Below, piece by piece: positions 37,472-46,532 of a DNA stretch of 64,000 nucleotides. Source of the DNA: Auritidibacter ignavus (GTDB taxonomy: Bacteria; Actinomycetota; Actinomycetes; Actinomycetales; Micrococcaceae); contig NZ_RDQR01000004.1 in the NCBI RefSeq assembly GCF_003703835.1, forward strand, positions 62,001 to 126,000, given 5' to 3'. The position numbers were made by a program, and so were the translations under genes. A model generated the notes under the pieces. That model saw only the letters and a program-made list of their open reading frames with translations, was not told where the DNA came from and ran no database searches. How positions within the stretch are numbered: position 1 is the stretch's first letter; the number at the start of each line of letters is the position of its first letter.

Positions 37472-39058
37472 ATGGATCCACTTGAGGTAGCCCGGTGGCA
37501 ATTCGGTATCACGACCGTTTACCACTTCCTGATGGTTCCATTGACAATCGGCCTCGGTATTGTGCTGGTGTCAATGCAGACCATGTGGCATCGCACCGGT
37601 AAAGAACACTATTTACGCATGACGAAGTTCTGGGGCAAGATCTTTTTGATCAACTTCATCATGGGTGTAGCCACCGGTATTGTCCAGGAGTTCCAGTTCG
37701 GAATGGCCTGGAGCGAATACTCCCGGTTCGTTGGCGACGTTTTCGGTGCCCCGCTGGCCATGGAAGCTCTGATCGCATTCTTCTTGGAATCGGTCTTCCT
37801 CGGTATCTGGATTTTCGGCTGGGGCAGAATTTCCCCTCGTTTGCATTTAGCGACTCTGTGGGCCGCGGTGATTGGTTCGGTGGTGTCGGCCTATTTCATT
37901 CTGGCCGCAAACGCCTTCATGCAGCACCCAGTCGGCATTGAATACGCCGATGGTCGAGCTCAGATGATCGATATCTGGGCCGTGCTAACTAACCCCACCT
38001 TGTTGGTGCACTTCCCCCATACCATTTTCGGCGCCCTGTCCGTGGCCGGCTCCATGCTTTTCGGTGTGGCCTGGTACCACCTGTGGAAGCGTCGCAAAGA
38101 CGGTATCGACTCCGTCAACACCAACGGCGAAGTGATCATTGGTGCCACCGGCTCCAAAGCTCGTGACGGTATTGACCATACCGTGTGGCGGACCTCGTTC
38201 CGCTGGGGTGGTTGGATCGCCCTGGGTGCCTTCCTAGGCACGGCCTTTACCGGTCACGCTCAAGCTCAAATGATGATCGAACAGCAACCGATGAAAATGG
38301 CAGCCGCTGAAGCTGCCTGCCACGACGGGACCGGTTTCTCGGTGCTGACGGTCGGAGATATTTCCAATACCGACGGAGCCACCACCTGTGATGACGTGGT
38401 GGGCGTCTTTGAGATTCCGGGCCTGCTGTCCTACCTGGCCTACGGCGACTTCAACACCGACGTCCCCGGTGTGAACACCCTGATCCCGATTTATGAAGAA
38501 AACTTCGGTACCCACCTGCCCGACGACCCCATGTACGGTGAACGTGCCGGGTCAGAGATTGAGTACCTGCCGGTCATGGAAGTCACCTACTGGGGCTTCC
38601 GGCTGATGATCACCTTTGGTGGTCTGGCGGCCTTGGCAGCCGCTATTGGACTCTTCCTGGGGCGCAAGGGCACCGTGCCGCAAACTCCGTGGCTGATGCA
38701 CGCCGCCTGGCTGTCGATCCTGGCACCGTTTGGCGCCAACGCGGCCGGTTGGATCTTCACGGAAATGGGGCGTCAACCCTTCACGGTCGCCCCCAACCCC
38801 GACCCCACCGGAGTGGATCAGGTCTGGCAGTTTACCGCTGCCGCGGTGTCACCGGGAGTCGACGGGCGTGAGATTTTGTTCTCGCTGATCGTCCTCACTC
38901 TGGTTTATGCGGTGTTGCTGGTGGTCGAAGTGGTTCTGTTGGTCCGTTACATCCGCGGTGGTGTGCCGGCAGGTATGCCGGAGCTGACTGCAGATGAAGA
39001 AAACGACGGGGATGACCAGAACAAAGATTCCTCTGATGTTCTGTCCTTCGCGTACTAA
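37472..39058 (+). CDS. cydA: Cytochrome bd quinol oxidase subunit I
   Basis: Haem-bearing subunit of the high-affinity terminal oxidase in the cytoplasmic membrane; oxidises menaquinol and reduces oxygen. 528 residues. Shows RWQFGITTVYHFLMVPLTIG at the N-terminus with a haem-ligand His, and GWIFTEMGRQPF next to the quinol-binding loop. ATG start with GAGGAAGGA. First gene of cydA-cydB-cydDC. Confidence 0.97.
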   Translation: MDPLEVARWQFGITTVYHFLMVPLTIGLGIVLVSMQTMWHRTGKEHYLRMTKFWGKIFLINFIMGVATGIVQEFQFGMAWSEYSRFVGDVFGAPLAMEALIAFFLESVFLGIWIFGWGRISPRLHLATLWAAVIGSVVSAYFILAANAFMQHPVGIEYADGRAQMIDIWAVLTNPTLLVHFPHTIFGALSVAGSMLFGVAWYHLWKRRKDGIDSVNTNGEVIIGATGSKARDGIDHTVWRTSFRWGGWIALGAFLGTAFTGHAQAQMMIEQQPMKMAAAEAACHDGTGFSVLTVGDISNTDGATTCDDVVGVFEIPGLLSYLAYGDFNTDVPGVNTLIPIYEENFGTHLPDDPMYGERAGSEIEYLPVMEVTYWGFRLMITFGGLAALAAAIGLFLGRKGTVPQTPWLMHAAWLSILAPFGANAAGWIFTEMGRQPFTVAPNPDPTGVDQVWQFTAAAVSPGVDGREILFSLIVLTLVYAVLLVVEVVLLVRYIRGGVPAGMPELTADEENDGDDQNKDSSDVLSFAY

Positions 39059-39095
39059 ATGAGAGAACCCAGTAGAGAAAGGTAATCACGCCATC

Positions 39096-40115
39096 ATGGA
39101 ATTTCTTCCCACCCTGTGGTTCATCCTCATTGCAGTGCTCTGGACCGGATACCTCGTGCTTGAGGGTTTCGACCTCGGTGTCGGAATGCTCATGAAGTTC
39201 TGGGCTCGCAACGAGTCCCAACGTCGTGTGTTGCTGAACACGATTGGCCCCGTGTGGGACGGCAACGAAGTGTGGTTGATCACCGCCGGTGGCGCCACCT
39301 TCGCGGCTTTCCCAATGTGGTACGCCTCGTTGTTCTCAACCCTCTACATCCCGCTGACCCTGGCCCTGCTGGGGCTCATCTTCCGCGCGGTCGCGATCGA
39401 GTATCGGGGCAAAGCCCACACCACACGAGTGCGTAACTTGTGGGATTGGGCACTGTGTCTCGGGTCGTTGACGGCAGCCTTCTGTGTCGGGGCGATGCTG
39501 GCCATCACCACCACCGGTCTGCCACTGAATGAGAACGGTGACCGAGTGGGTCACGCCTTCGTCTGGCTGAACTCTTGGGCTGTGATCGGCGGACTGGCCG
39601 TGGTTGGTTTCGCCTTGGCTCAGGGATGGGCCTTCCTCGGCCTGAAGACCATGGGCGCTCCACGAGCAGCCGCCAAACGCCACCTGTCCCGGTGGCTGTG
39701 GGTCTACCTGTTACCGATGGCCGGCTGGGCTGTCGGTGTCCTGATCCTCTACCCGAAGGTGATGCCGTGGATCCTGCTTGTTGTCGCCGTGGCAGGCATG
39801 ATTGCCGCACTGGTTTTTGCGGCCCAGGAACGTGAAGGTTGGGCCTTCTTTGGGATGACGGTCTTCGTTGCCGCCGGTGTGGCAGCGATCTTCTGGGCGC
39901 TGTACCCCAATGTGTTGCCCTCTACGCTCAACGACGCGTGGAACCTTACCGTCAACAACGCCTCCTCCTCGGATTACACGTTGACCGTGATGGCCGTGGT
40001 CGCAGCGATCTTCGTGCCGATCGTTTTGGCGTACAGTAGCTGGAGTTACTGGGTGTTCCGCAAGCGGATCGCCGAAACCCATATCCCTGAATCCAAGGTC
40101 GTGACTCCGGTCTGA
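39096..40115 (+). CDS. cydB: Cytochrome bd quinol oxidase subunit II
   Basis: Partner of CydA. 339 residues, mostly membrane helices; the start LWFILIAVLWTGYLVLEGFD and GPVWDGNEVWL are diagnostic. 37 bp after cydA, preceded by GAAAGG. Confidence 0.97.
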   Translation: MEFLPTLWFILIAVLWTGYLVLEGFDLGVGMLMKFWARNESQRRVLLNTIGPVWDGNEVWLITAGGATFAAFPMWYASLFSTLYIPLTLALLGLIFRAVAIEYRGKAHTTRVRNLWDWALCLGSLTAAFCVGAMLAITTTGLPLNENGDRVGHAFVWLNSWAVIGGLAVVGFALAQGWAFLGLKTMGAPRAAAKRHLSRWLWVYLLPMAGWAVGVLILYPKVMPWILLVVAVAGMIAALVFAAQEREGWAFFGMTVFVAAGVAAIFWALYPNVLPSTLNDAWNLTVNNASSSDYTLTVMAVVAAIFVPIVLAYSSWSYWVFRKRIAETHIPESKVVTPV

Positions 40116-40177
40116 AACCAGAACTACCAACCTCTGCGACAGGACGCCGTGCTCTGATAGGGCTCGGCGTCCTCGCC

Positions 40178-43100
40178 GTGGTGAAAGCTCTCGGATGGAT
40201 CCTGATTGCCATCGGGATCGCCCGAGGCATCTCGCAGCTGGCTGCCTCACTGCCCACCCAGGACGCAGCCCAACTCATTGACCTCTTCTTCAATCCTCCG
40301 GCCACCTCACCGGGCATCGTCGAATCACTAGCCCAAGCTGCCTTCACAGCCGAATTCCTCGCTCCCGTGGTGACTGGCTTCGGGGGAGCGGTGTTGCGCG
40401 GTGTCGCCGTCTGGGGCCAACAGGTGTTGGCCTCCCGGGCCGCGCTGGGCGAAAAAGAATATTTGCGCGCCCAGCTGGTCACTCATCGGCTCAACGCCGC
40501 CGGCGAACACGCCGATCGAGCCGGCGAAGACGCGGTACTGGCCTCCAAAGGTCTCGATGGGTTGGATAAGTACTACACCGAGTTCCTGCCGGCCCTACTT
40601 TCCGCCCTGGTCATTCCCGTTCTGCTTGGCGGCTGGATTCTGCTACACGACTGGGTTTCGGCACTCATTTTGGTCATCACTGTGCCCCTGATCCCGGTCT
40701 TTATGATCCTGATCGGTCGGTATACCGAATCCCGGGTCGATGACGCCACCGCGGGGCTCAATCGGCTCTCGCATCACTTATTAGAGCTCGCCCGCGGTCT
40801 GCCCGTGCTCGTTGGGTTGCGCCGTGCTGGGGTGCAGCGGAAGTCCTTGGCGACGGTGTCAGAAAAATACCAACGCACCACCATGTCCACCCTACGAGCC
40901 GCGTTTATGTCCAGCCTGGCTCTGGAACTCATCGCGACCCTGTCGGTGGCGGTGATCGCGGTGTTGATCGGGGTGCGTCTGGTCTACGGGGGACTAGAAC
41001 TCAACGTGGGCCTGATGGTGCTCACCCTGGCCGCGGAAGTATATTTGCCCTTCCGTGATGTTGGCTCTGCCTTCCACTCTTCCGAAGACGGTGTGGACGC
41101 CCTGCGACGCGCTCGCGAACAGATCAACCAGCCCGAAGCCAAAACCCTCGCCGAATCCCTGCGGGCTGAGTCAACCTATGAAACGGGCACTGTCTCCATC
41201 GACAACCTCAGCATTGCCTACCGCTCCTTCACCGAAATCACAGCGGAAAAACTCCCCGATATTCGGGCGCTCCACCACGATGACCCACGACGGGCCAAAG
41301 TGCTGGCCCACAAGAACCATGCGGGCCCGACCCATCGGATGCAGGTGTTAGACCCGGTGGTCACCGGGTTGAGTTTGAGCTTGGCACCGGGAGAAATCAC
41401 CGTGTTCGGTTCGGCCTCGGGGACCGGAAAATCTACGGTGCTCAACGCCTTGGCCGGAGTACTCACCGAGGCCGAAGCAGAATTCCGTGGCAGGGTGAGC
41501 GGCCTCGATGAGCTCCATGTGGCCTGGTTGGCCCAGCACCCCAATTTCAGTGAACCCACCGTGGCCGAGGAATTGGAGTTCTATGTCCGACTGGACCGCC
41601 CTGAGGCCACCGCCGATACCGTCGAGTCCTTGGTGGCTCACGCCTTGGCTACGAGCGGGCTGGTCGACTATCAATCCCGCATCGTCAACGATCTCAGCCC
41701 CGGGGAGCGCCGGCGCCTGGGCTTCGCCCGCGTGGTCATCCGGTTACTCGCCGCCGGTGACGACGCCCGTGGCTGGCTACTGATACTGGATGAGCCCACC
41801 GCCCACTTGGATCCAGCCTCCGCTGACGCCGTCCGGGAGACGCTGGCCACGCTGAGACAACGACGTCTCCCTAAAGCGACCGATCGCACGCACCACGTCG
41901 GCGAGACACCACTGCTTCCACCGATCACGATGGTGGTGGCCTCCCACGATCCCGAAGTGCACCACCTGGCCGACCATTTGGTGGACGGTGCCAGGGTGAC
42001 GACCGATGCCACGACCGTTCAGACCGTGACACACGCTGCGACCACACCGGTAGCAGATACCGTGTCTGCCGGTGCACGAATCACCGACCAGGCGGAGCAT
42101 AGCGCTACCACGCCCCAGAGGTCTTCCCCAGACCACCACAGGGCGCACCAGCCACACGACACCGAGAACCACCGGCTCAACCTGGGACAGTGGTTCCGGT
42201 TCTTGCCGTTGAACCGCGGAAAATTCCTGGCCGGAGTCTTTTGGTCGGCCGCTGCCGTGCTTTCCGCCGCGCTCCTATCGGCCCTGTCCGGATGGCTCAT
42301 TGTGCAGGCCTCTTACCAGCCCCCGATCCTCTATTTGCTGGCCATCATTGTCGCGGTTCGCTTCTTTGGCATCGGCCGGGCCGTGTTTCGTTACGCCGAA
42401 CGCTTGGCGGTCCACGACGCGGTGCTGTCCTGGGCTGATGACTTGCGCCTGAAGATTTGGGACGCTCTAGGCTCCCAGGCGCAACAGTGGACCCGACTGA
42501 CCCGCACCGGTGGCGCCCTGTCGGTGCTGATCTCTGACGTTGACGAACTGCGCGATGCAGTTCCGCGCGTTATCGTCCCCATTCCTGCCGCTGTGATCGC
42601 GTGGTTGGCGACGCTGGGGATAACCATGTACTTCGCCCCCGGAGCCTGGTGGCCCGCCCTGGTTGCCGGACTTTTCGGCATCGTCGTCATCCCGGGCTTG
42701 GTTGCTCTCAGCGATGCGCGGTCGACGGCGATCCTGGCCGATCACCGCACCCAGGTGATGTCGCAAACCTCCCGACTGTTGACAGCGGCCGCAGATTTGG
42801 CCGGCAATGGGGGCGCAACGGTGGCCTCGGAACGCTTTGCCCGCTGGGATCTCCACCACCAGCGCCCCTTGAAACGCCATTCGATGGTTGCCGGCCTCGG
42901 CCAGGGGCTATCCTCATTGGTCTCCGGCTGGGCCGCCATCCAGATCATGTGGGAATGCGTCCAACACGGCATCAACGCCCCTCATACCGCGCTGGTGGTG
43001 ATGATGATGCTCGCCCTCGCCGAGCCCTTCGGACTGTTGAACCAAGGGGTTCAAGAGTTCTCAATTCTCCGCCGGCAACTGCAGAAGATCGGTCCATTAC

Positions 43101-43891
43101 TGCAGACCTCGCAGACCGCCACTGGTGGTTGGGTGCAGGTCGAGGCAGTGCCCACCCCACCGGCGACTGACGACGTGGCTGAACAGAAGCGCGCCCACCA
43201 TCGCGATGTGGTCGTCAGCGCGGTGGAGGTTGACCAGATTGACGTGGCTTATGCGCCACACGGACCGTTAGTACTGGCAGATTTGAGCTTGCAGGCCACC
43301 CGCGGTGACTTTTGTGTGGTTACCGGACCGTCAGGGTCTGGAAAGTCCACGCTGTTGGCGGTACTGCTGGGTTTCTTGCGACCACAATCCGGGCGCATGG
43401 TCCTGCATGCCACCCGGCGCACAGACGCCACCGAGTCCGGTACTGACAGCATCATCGGCCCGGAATCTGCCCTGGGCGCGATCGCCTGGTGCCCGCAGGA
43501 GGCGTATCTTTTTGACTCCACGCTACGCTCCAACCTGGCTCTGGCCCGCGACCCGGATGACCGACCCGAGGATGCCGAGCTCATCCGTGCCCTGAAAACC
43601 GTGGGACTGGCCGACTGGCTCGAGGTGGCCCCGAACGGGCTCGACACTCGACTGGGCCCCTCCGGACATTTTGTCTCCGGCGGTCAACGTCAACGCATCG
43701 CTGTCGCCCGGGCTCTCATCGCTCGTGCTGACGTCGTGCTCTTGGATGAACCCACTGCACACCTAGGTGCCGATGAAGCAGCGCACCTCGTAGCGGATCT
43801 CAAGAGGGCCTTGGCTGATCGAACCGTGGTGATGGTCACCCACGATTCCCGATTCGCCACCGCTGGAAACCAGGCGGTGACGCTGGGTTAG
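40178..43891 (+). CDS. cydDC: Fused CydD-CydC ABC transporter (cytochrome bd assembly)
   Basis: Heterodimeric thiol (cysteine/glutathione) exporter needed to assemble cytochrome bd, here one chain of about 1,237 residues. CydD half: membrane domain, Walker A GSASGTGKST, signature LSPGERRR, Walker B LLILDEPTAHLD. A His/Thr-rich linker follows. CydC half: membrane domain, Walker A GPSGSGKST, signature VSGGQRQR, Walker B VVLLDEPTAHLG. The first conventional start is the GTG at 40178, but the frame is open back to 40091 and the residues RRALIGLGVLAV before it look like part of the first helix. A CTG at 40154 with AGGA 9 bases upstream could be the true start. Confidence 0.93.
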   Translation: MVKALGWILIAIGIARGISQLAASLPTQDAAQLIDLFFNPPATSPGIVESLAQAAFTAEFLAPVVTGFGGAVLRGVAVWGQQVLASRAALGEKEYLRAQLVTHRLNAAGEHADRAGEDAVLASKGLDGLDKYYTEFLPALLSALVIPVLLGGWILLHDWVSALILVITVPLIPVFMILIGRYTESRVDDATAGLNRLSHHLLELARGLPVLVGLRRAGVQRKSLATVSEKYQRTTMSTLRAAFMSSLALELIATLSVAVIAVLIGVRLVYGGLELNVGLMVLTLAAEVYLPFRDVGSAFHSSEDGVDALRRAREQINQPEAKTLAESLRAESTYETGTVSIDNLSIAYRSFTEITAEKLPDIRALHHDDPRRAKVLAHKNHAGPTHRMQVLDPVVTGLSLSLAPGEITVFGSASGTGKSTVLNALAGVLTEAEAEFRGRVSGLDELHVAWLAQHPNFSEPTVAEELEFYVRLDRPEATADTVESLVAHALATSGLVDYQSRIVNDLSPGERRRLGFARVVIRLLAAGDDARGWLLILDEPTAHLDPASADAVRETLATLRQRRLPKATDRTHHVGETPLLPPITMVVASHDPEVHHLADHLVDGARVTTDATTVQTVTHAATTPVADTVSAGARITDQAEHSATTPQRSSPDHHRAHQPHDTENHRLNLGQWFRFLPLNRGKFLAGVFWSAAAVLSAALLSALSGWLIVQASYQPPILYLLAIIVAVRFFGIGRAVFRYAERLAVHDAVLSWADDLRLKIWDALGSQAQQWTRLTRTGGALSVLISDVDELRDAVPRVIVPIPAAVIAWLATLGITMYFAPGAWWPALVAGLFGIVVIPGLVALSDARSTAILADHRTQVMSQTSRLLTAAADLAGNGGATVASERFARWDLHHQRPLKRHSMVAGLGQGLSSLVSGWAAIQIMWECVQHGINAPHTALVVMMMLALAEPFGLLNQGVQEFSILRRQLQKIGPLLQTSQTATGGWVQVEAVPTPPATDDVAEQKRAHHRDVVVSAVEVDQIDVAYAPHGPLVLADLSLQATRGDFCVVTGPSGSGKSTLLAVLLGFLRPQSGRMVLHATRRTDATESGTDSIIGPESALGAIAWCPQEAYLFDSTLRSNLALARDPDDRPEDAELIRALKTVGLADWLEVAPNGLDTRLGPSGHFVSGGQRQRIAVARALIARADVVLLDEPTAHLGADEAAHLVADLKRALADRTVVMVTHDSRFATAGNQAVTLG

Positions 43892-43909
43892 CCGGTGCGT
43901 GGGCAGGGG

Positions 43910-46477
43910 CTAGAACAATCCTTCCGGTTGCTGGTCGGATGGTTCGGACGGTGCCGACGCGCTGTTTACGGTCACCGGTGAGCTGGCGGTCCCCACGGTC
44001 TCTACGGCCGAATCCAATAGCACACCGGAGGCATCCCGGTCACTGTGCTCAGTGGGCAGGTTCCGAGCCGTACCACCGCTGGTACTACCGCGCGGATCGC
44101 TTCCGGCCCAGGCGAGTTTCAGCCCGGTCTCGCCACGTAGCATCCGGTGAGCGCGCACGCCCCTGGTCGCCCGGCCTTTGGCCGGGAACTGACTGAGCAG
44201 GCTACGCTTAGCTGACCCCACCGCGCCTAACAGGTCTTCCTCTGCCTCGGTGACGGTCACCACCTCCGCCTGCTCGGTTGCGACAGCCGGTATGACGCCC
44301 AGGGCAATGACCTCATCCTCCTCGGAGAGCTTGATGCCGGCCACCCCACCGGCGTGGCGCCCTTGAGGGCGCACCTTGCTGGCTTCAAACCGCAAGAGCT
44401 GTGCTTGGGCGGTGATTAACACGATCGTGTCGTCGTCACGGTCGGCCACGGCGACTGCCACCACCTGATCGTTGGTCTTTAGGCTAATGGCATCAAATTC
44501 GTCCTGGTTCAACGGCCACTCATCCCGCACCCGCTTGATGACACCCTGGCGGGTCGCCAGTGCCAGCACCTTATTGAGTGGCACCAGGCCGACGAGGTCT
44601 TCTCGGTCCGGTAAGGGAAGGAACTGCGAGACCTTCACCGCATCGGTCATTGTCGGCGATTCGGTAGGTTGACTGAGCACCGGTACATCGACCGTATTGA
44701 ATCGAATAATCCGCCCCGTGGAGGTCACCGCGCCCACTTCGCCGCGGGCGGTGGTCGCGACCACCGACTGGAAGACATCATGGCGTTTCCGTCGCCCGGC
44801 GGCCACGAGCGGGGTTCGATCCACAGTGCGCACCAGCTGACCAGAGGTCGACAAAATTACCCAGCACGGGTCATCGGCGATCATCATCGCCGAGGCAGCT
44901 TTCTCCGGGGACTTCTTCGCCTGGGCGGTCGAGGGGACCGGCGCCAATTCCTCGGACTTCAGCAAGGTTGTGCGGCGCGGGTCGGAGAAACTCTCTGCGA
45001 TCTGCCCCAGCTCGTCCGAGACAGTTTCGCGGAGCTTGTCATCAGAAGCCAGAATCGCTTCCAGTTCGGCGATCGCTGCCGTAAGCTCTGCCTGTTCAGA
45101 TTCGAGTTCGATCCGGGAGAACTTTGTCAGCTGTCGTAGTCGCAACTGCAGAATATGGTCGGCTTGTACCTCGGTGAGGTCAAAGACCATCATTAGTCGT
45201 GACCGGGCCGTTGCAGCGTCATCGCAGGAGCGGATGATCTCAATAACCTCGTCAATATCGACGAGTGCCAACAGTAGTCCCTGGACCAAATGCAGCCGGT
45301 CCCGGCGTTTGCCTAACCGGTATTCGGTGCGCCGACGCACCACGGTGAGTCGGTGGTGTACATAGACGTGAAGCAGTTCTTTTAGTCCCAGCGTGCGCGG
45401 CTGGCCATCGACGAGGGCCACGTTATTGATCCCGAAGGATTCCTCCAACGGAGTGTGCTTATACAGCTGAGCCAACACTGCCTGCGGATTGAACCCGGAC
45501 TTCAGCTCAATGACCATCCGTAGCCCGTGATGCCGGTCGGTGAGATCCACCACGTCGGCCACGCCGGTGACTTTTTTGTTATTGACCGCGTCCTTGACCT
45601 TATCGATCACCTTTTCCGGCCCCACCCCGTAGGGGAGGGCGGTGATCACCAAACCGGTCCGGCGAGCACTGACCTGCTCCACGGTGATGCTGGCCCGCAT
45701 CTTGAACGAGCCACGGCCGGTTTCATAGGCCTCTTTAATGCCCTCCAGCCCCACGATCTTGCCACCCGAGGGCAGGTCCGGGCCGGGCACAAACTTCATC
45801 AACGCGGCGGTATCGGCCTCAGGGTGGGCCAGCAGGTGTTGGGCGGCAGCAATAACCTCACCTAAGTGGTGGGGTGGCATATTGGTGGCCATCCCCACCG
45901 CAATACCGGAGGCGCCGTTGACCAACAGGTTCGGAAAGGCCGCTGGCAACACCGAGGGCTGGAAGATCTGATTATCGTAGTTGGGCTCAAACTCTACGGT
46001 GTCTTCACCAATATCGGCGGTCATCGCCACCGCGGCCCGGGTCATCTTCGCCTCGGTGTACCGAGAGGCCGCTGGACCGTCATCGACCGAGCCGAAGTTC
46101 CCGTGACCATCCACCAGTGGCAGGCGCATATTAAAGTCCTGAGCCAACCGCACCATTGCGTCATAAATGGCCCCATCACCGTGCGGGTGGAGCTTACCCA
46201 TCACTTCGCCCACCACGCGCGCCGATTTCACGTGCCCTTTCTCTGGGGTCAGCCCCATCTGGCTCATCATGTACAGGATGCGACGTTGCACCGGTTTTAG
46301 TCCGTCCCGGGCATCGGGCAGGGCGCGAGAATAAATAACCGAATAGGCATATTCCAAAAAGGACTGTTCCATCTCGGCAGACACATCGATATCGATGATC
46401 TTCTGTTCCTGGTCCGGCACGGTTTGGGGCGCCAGCTTGCTGTCAGCGGTGGAACGCGGTGTCGACTTTTTCGCCAT
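43910..46477 (-). CDS. parC: DNA topoisomerase IV subunit A
   Basis: DNA cleavage subunit of a type IIA topoisomerase. 855 residues; the catalytic Tyr lies in AASRYTEAKMTRAA, with LPDARDGLKPVQRRILYMM at the N-terminus and beta-propeller repeats in the C-terminal half. Pairs with parE at 28850; the ole and cyd loci lie between them. Convergent with cydDC (18-bp gap). Confidence 0.92.
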   Translation of the reverse strand: MAKKSTPRSTADSKLAPQTVPDQEQKIIDIDVSAEMEQSFLEYAYSVIYSRALPDARDGLKPVQRRILYMMSQMGLTPEKGHVKSARVVGEVMGKLHPHGDGAIYDAMVRLAQDFNMRLPLVDGHGNFGSVDDGPAASRYTEAKMTRAAVAMTADIGEDTVEFEPNYDNQIFQPSVLPAAFPNLLVNGASGIAVGMATNMPPHHLGEVIAAAQHLLAHPEADTAALMKFVPGPDLPSGGKIVGLEGIKEAYETGRGSFKMRASITVEQVSARRTGLVITALPYGVGPEKVIDKVKDAVNNKKVTGVADVVDLTDRHHGLRMVIELKSGFNPQAVLAQLYKHTPLEESFGINNVALVDGQPRTLGLKELLHVYVHHRLTVVRRRTEYRLGKRRDRLHLVQGLLLALVDIDEVIEIIRSCDDAATARSRLMMVFDLTEVQADHILQLRLRQLTKFSRIELESEQAELTAAIAELEAILASDDKLRETVSDELGQIAESFSDPRRTTLLKSEELAPVPSTAQAKKSPEKAASAMMIADDPCWVILSTSGQLVRTVDRTPLVAAGRRKRHDVFQSVVATTARGEVGAVTSTGRIIRFNTVDVPVLSQPTESPTMTDAVKVSQFLPLPDREDLVGLVPLNKVLALATRQGVIKRVRDEWPLNQDEFDAISLKTNDQVVAVAVADRDDDTIVLITAQAQLLRFEASKVRPQGRHAGGVAGIKLSEEDEVIALGVIPAVATEQAEVVTVTEAEEDLLGAVGSAKRSLLSQFPAKGRATRGVRAHRMLRGETGLKLAWAGSDPRGSTSGGTARNLPTEHSDRDASGVLLDSAVETVGTASSPVTVNSASAPSEPSDQQPEGLF

Positions 46478-46532
46478 GGTCCTCTTCGGTCTATACTTTC
46501 GCTGATATCGGTCCAGAGTCTAAGCTGAGTCT

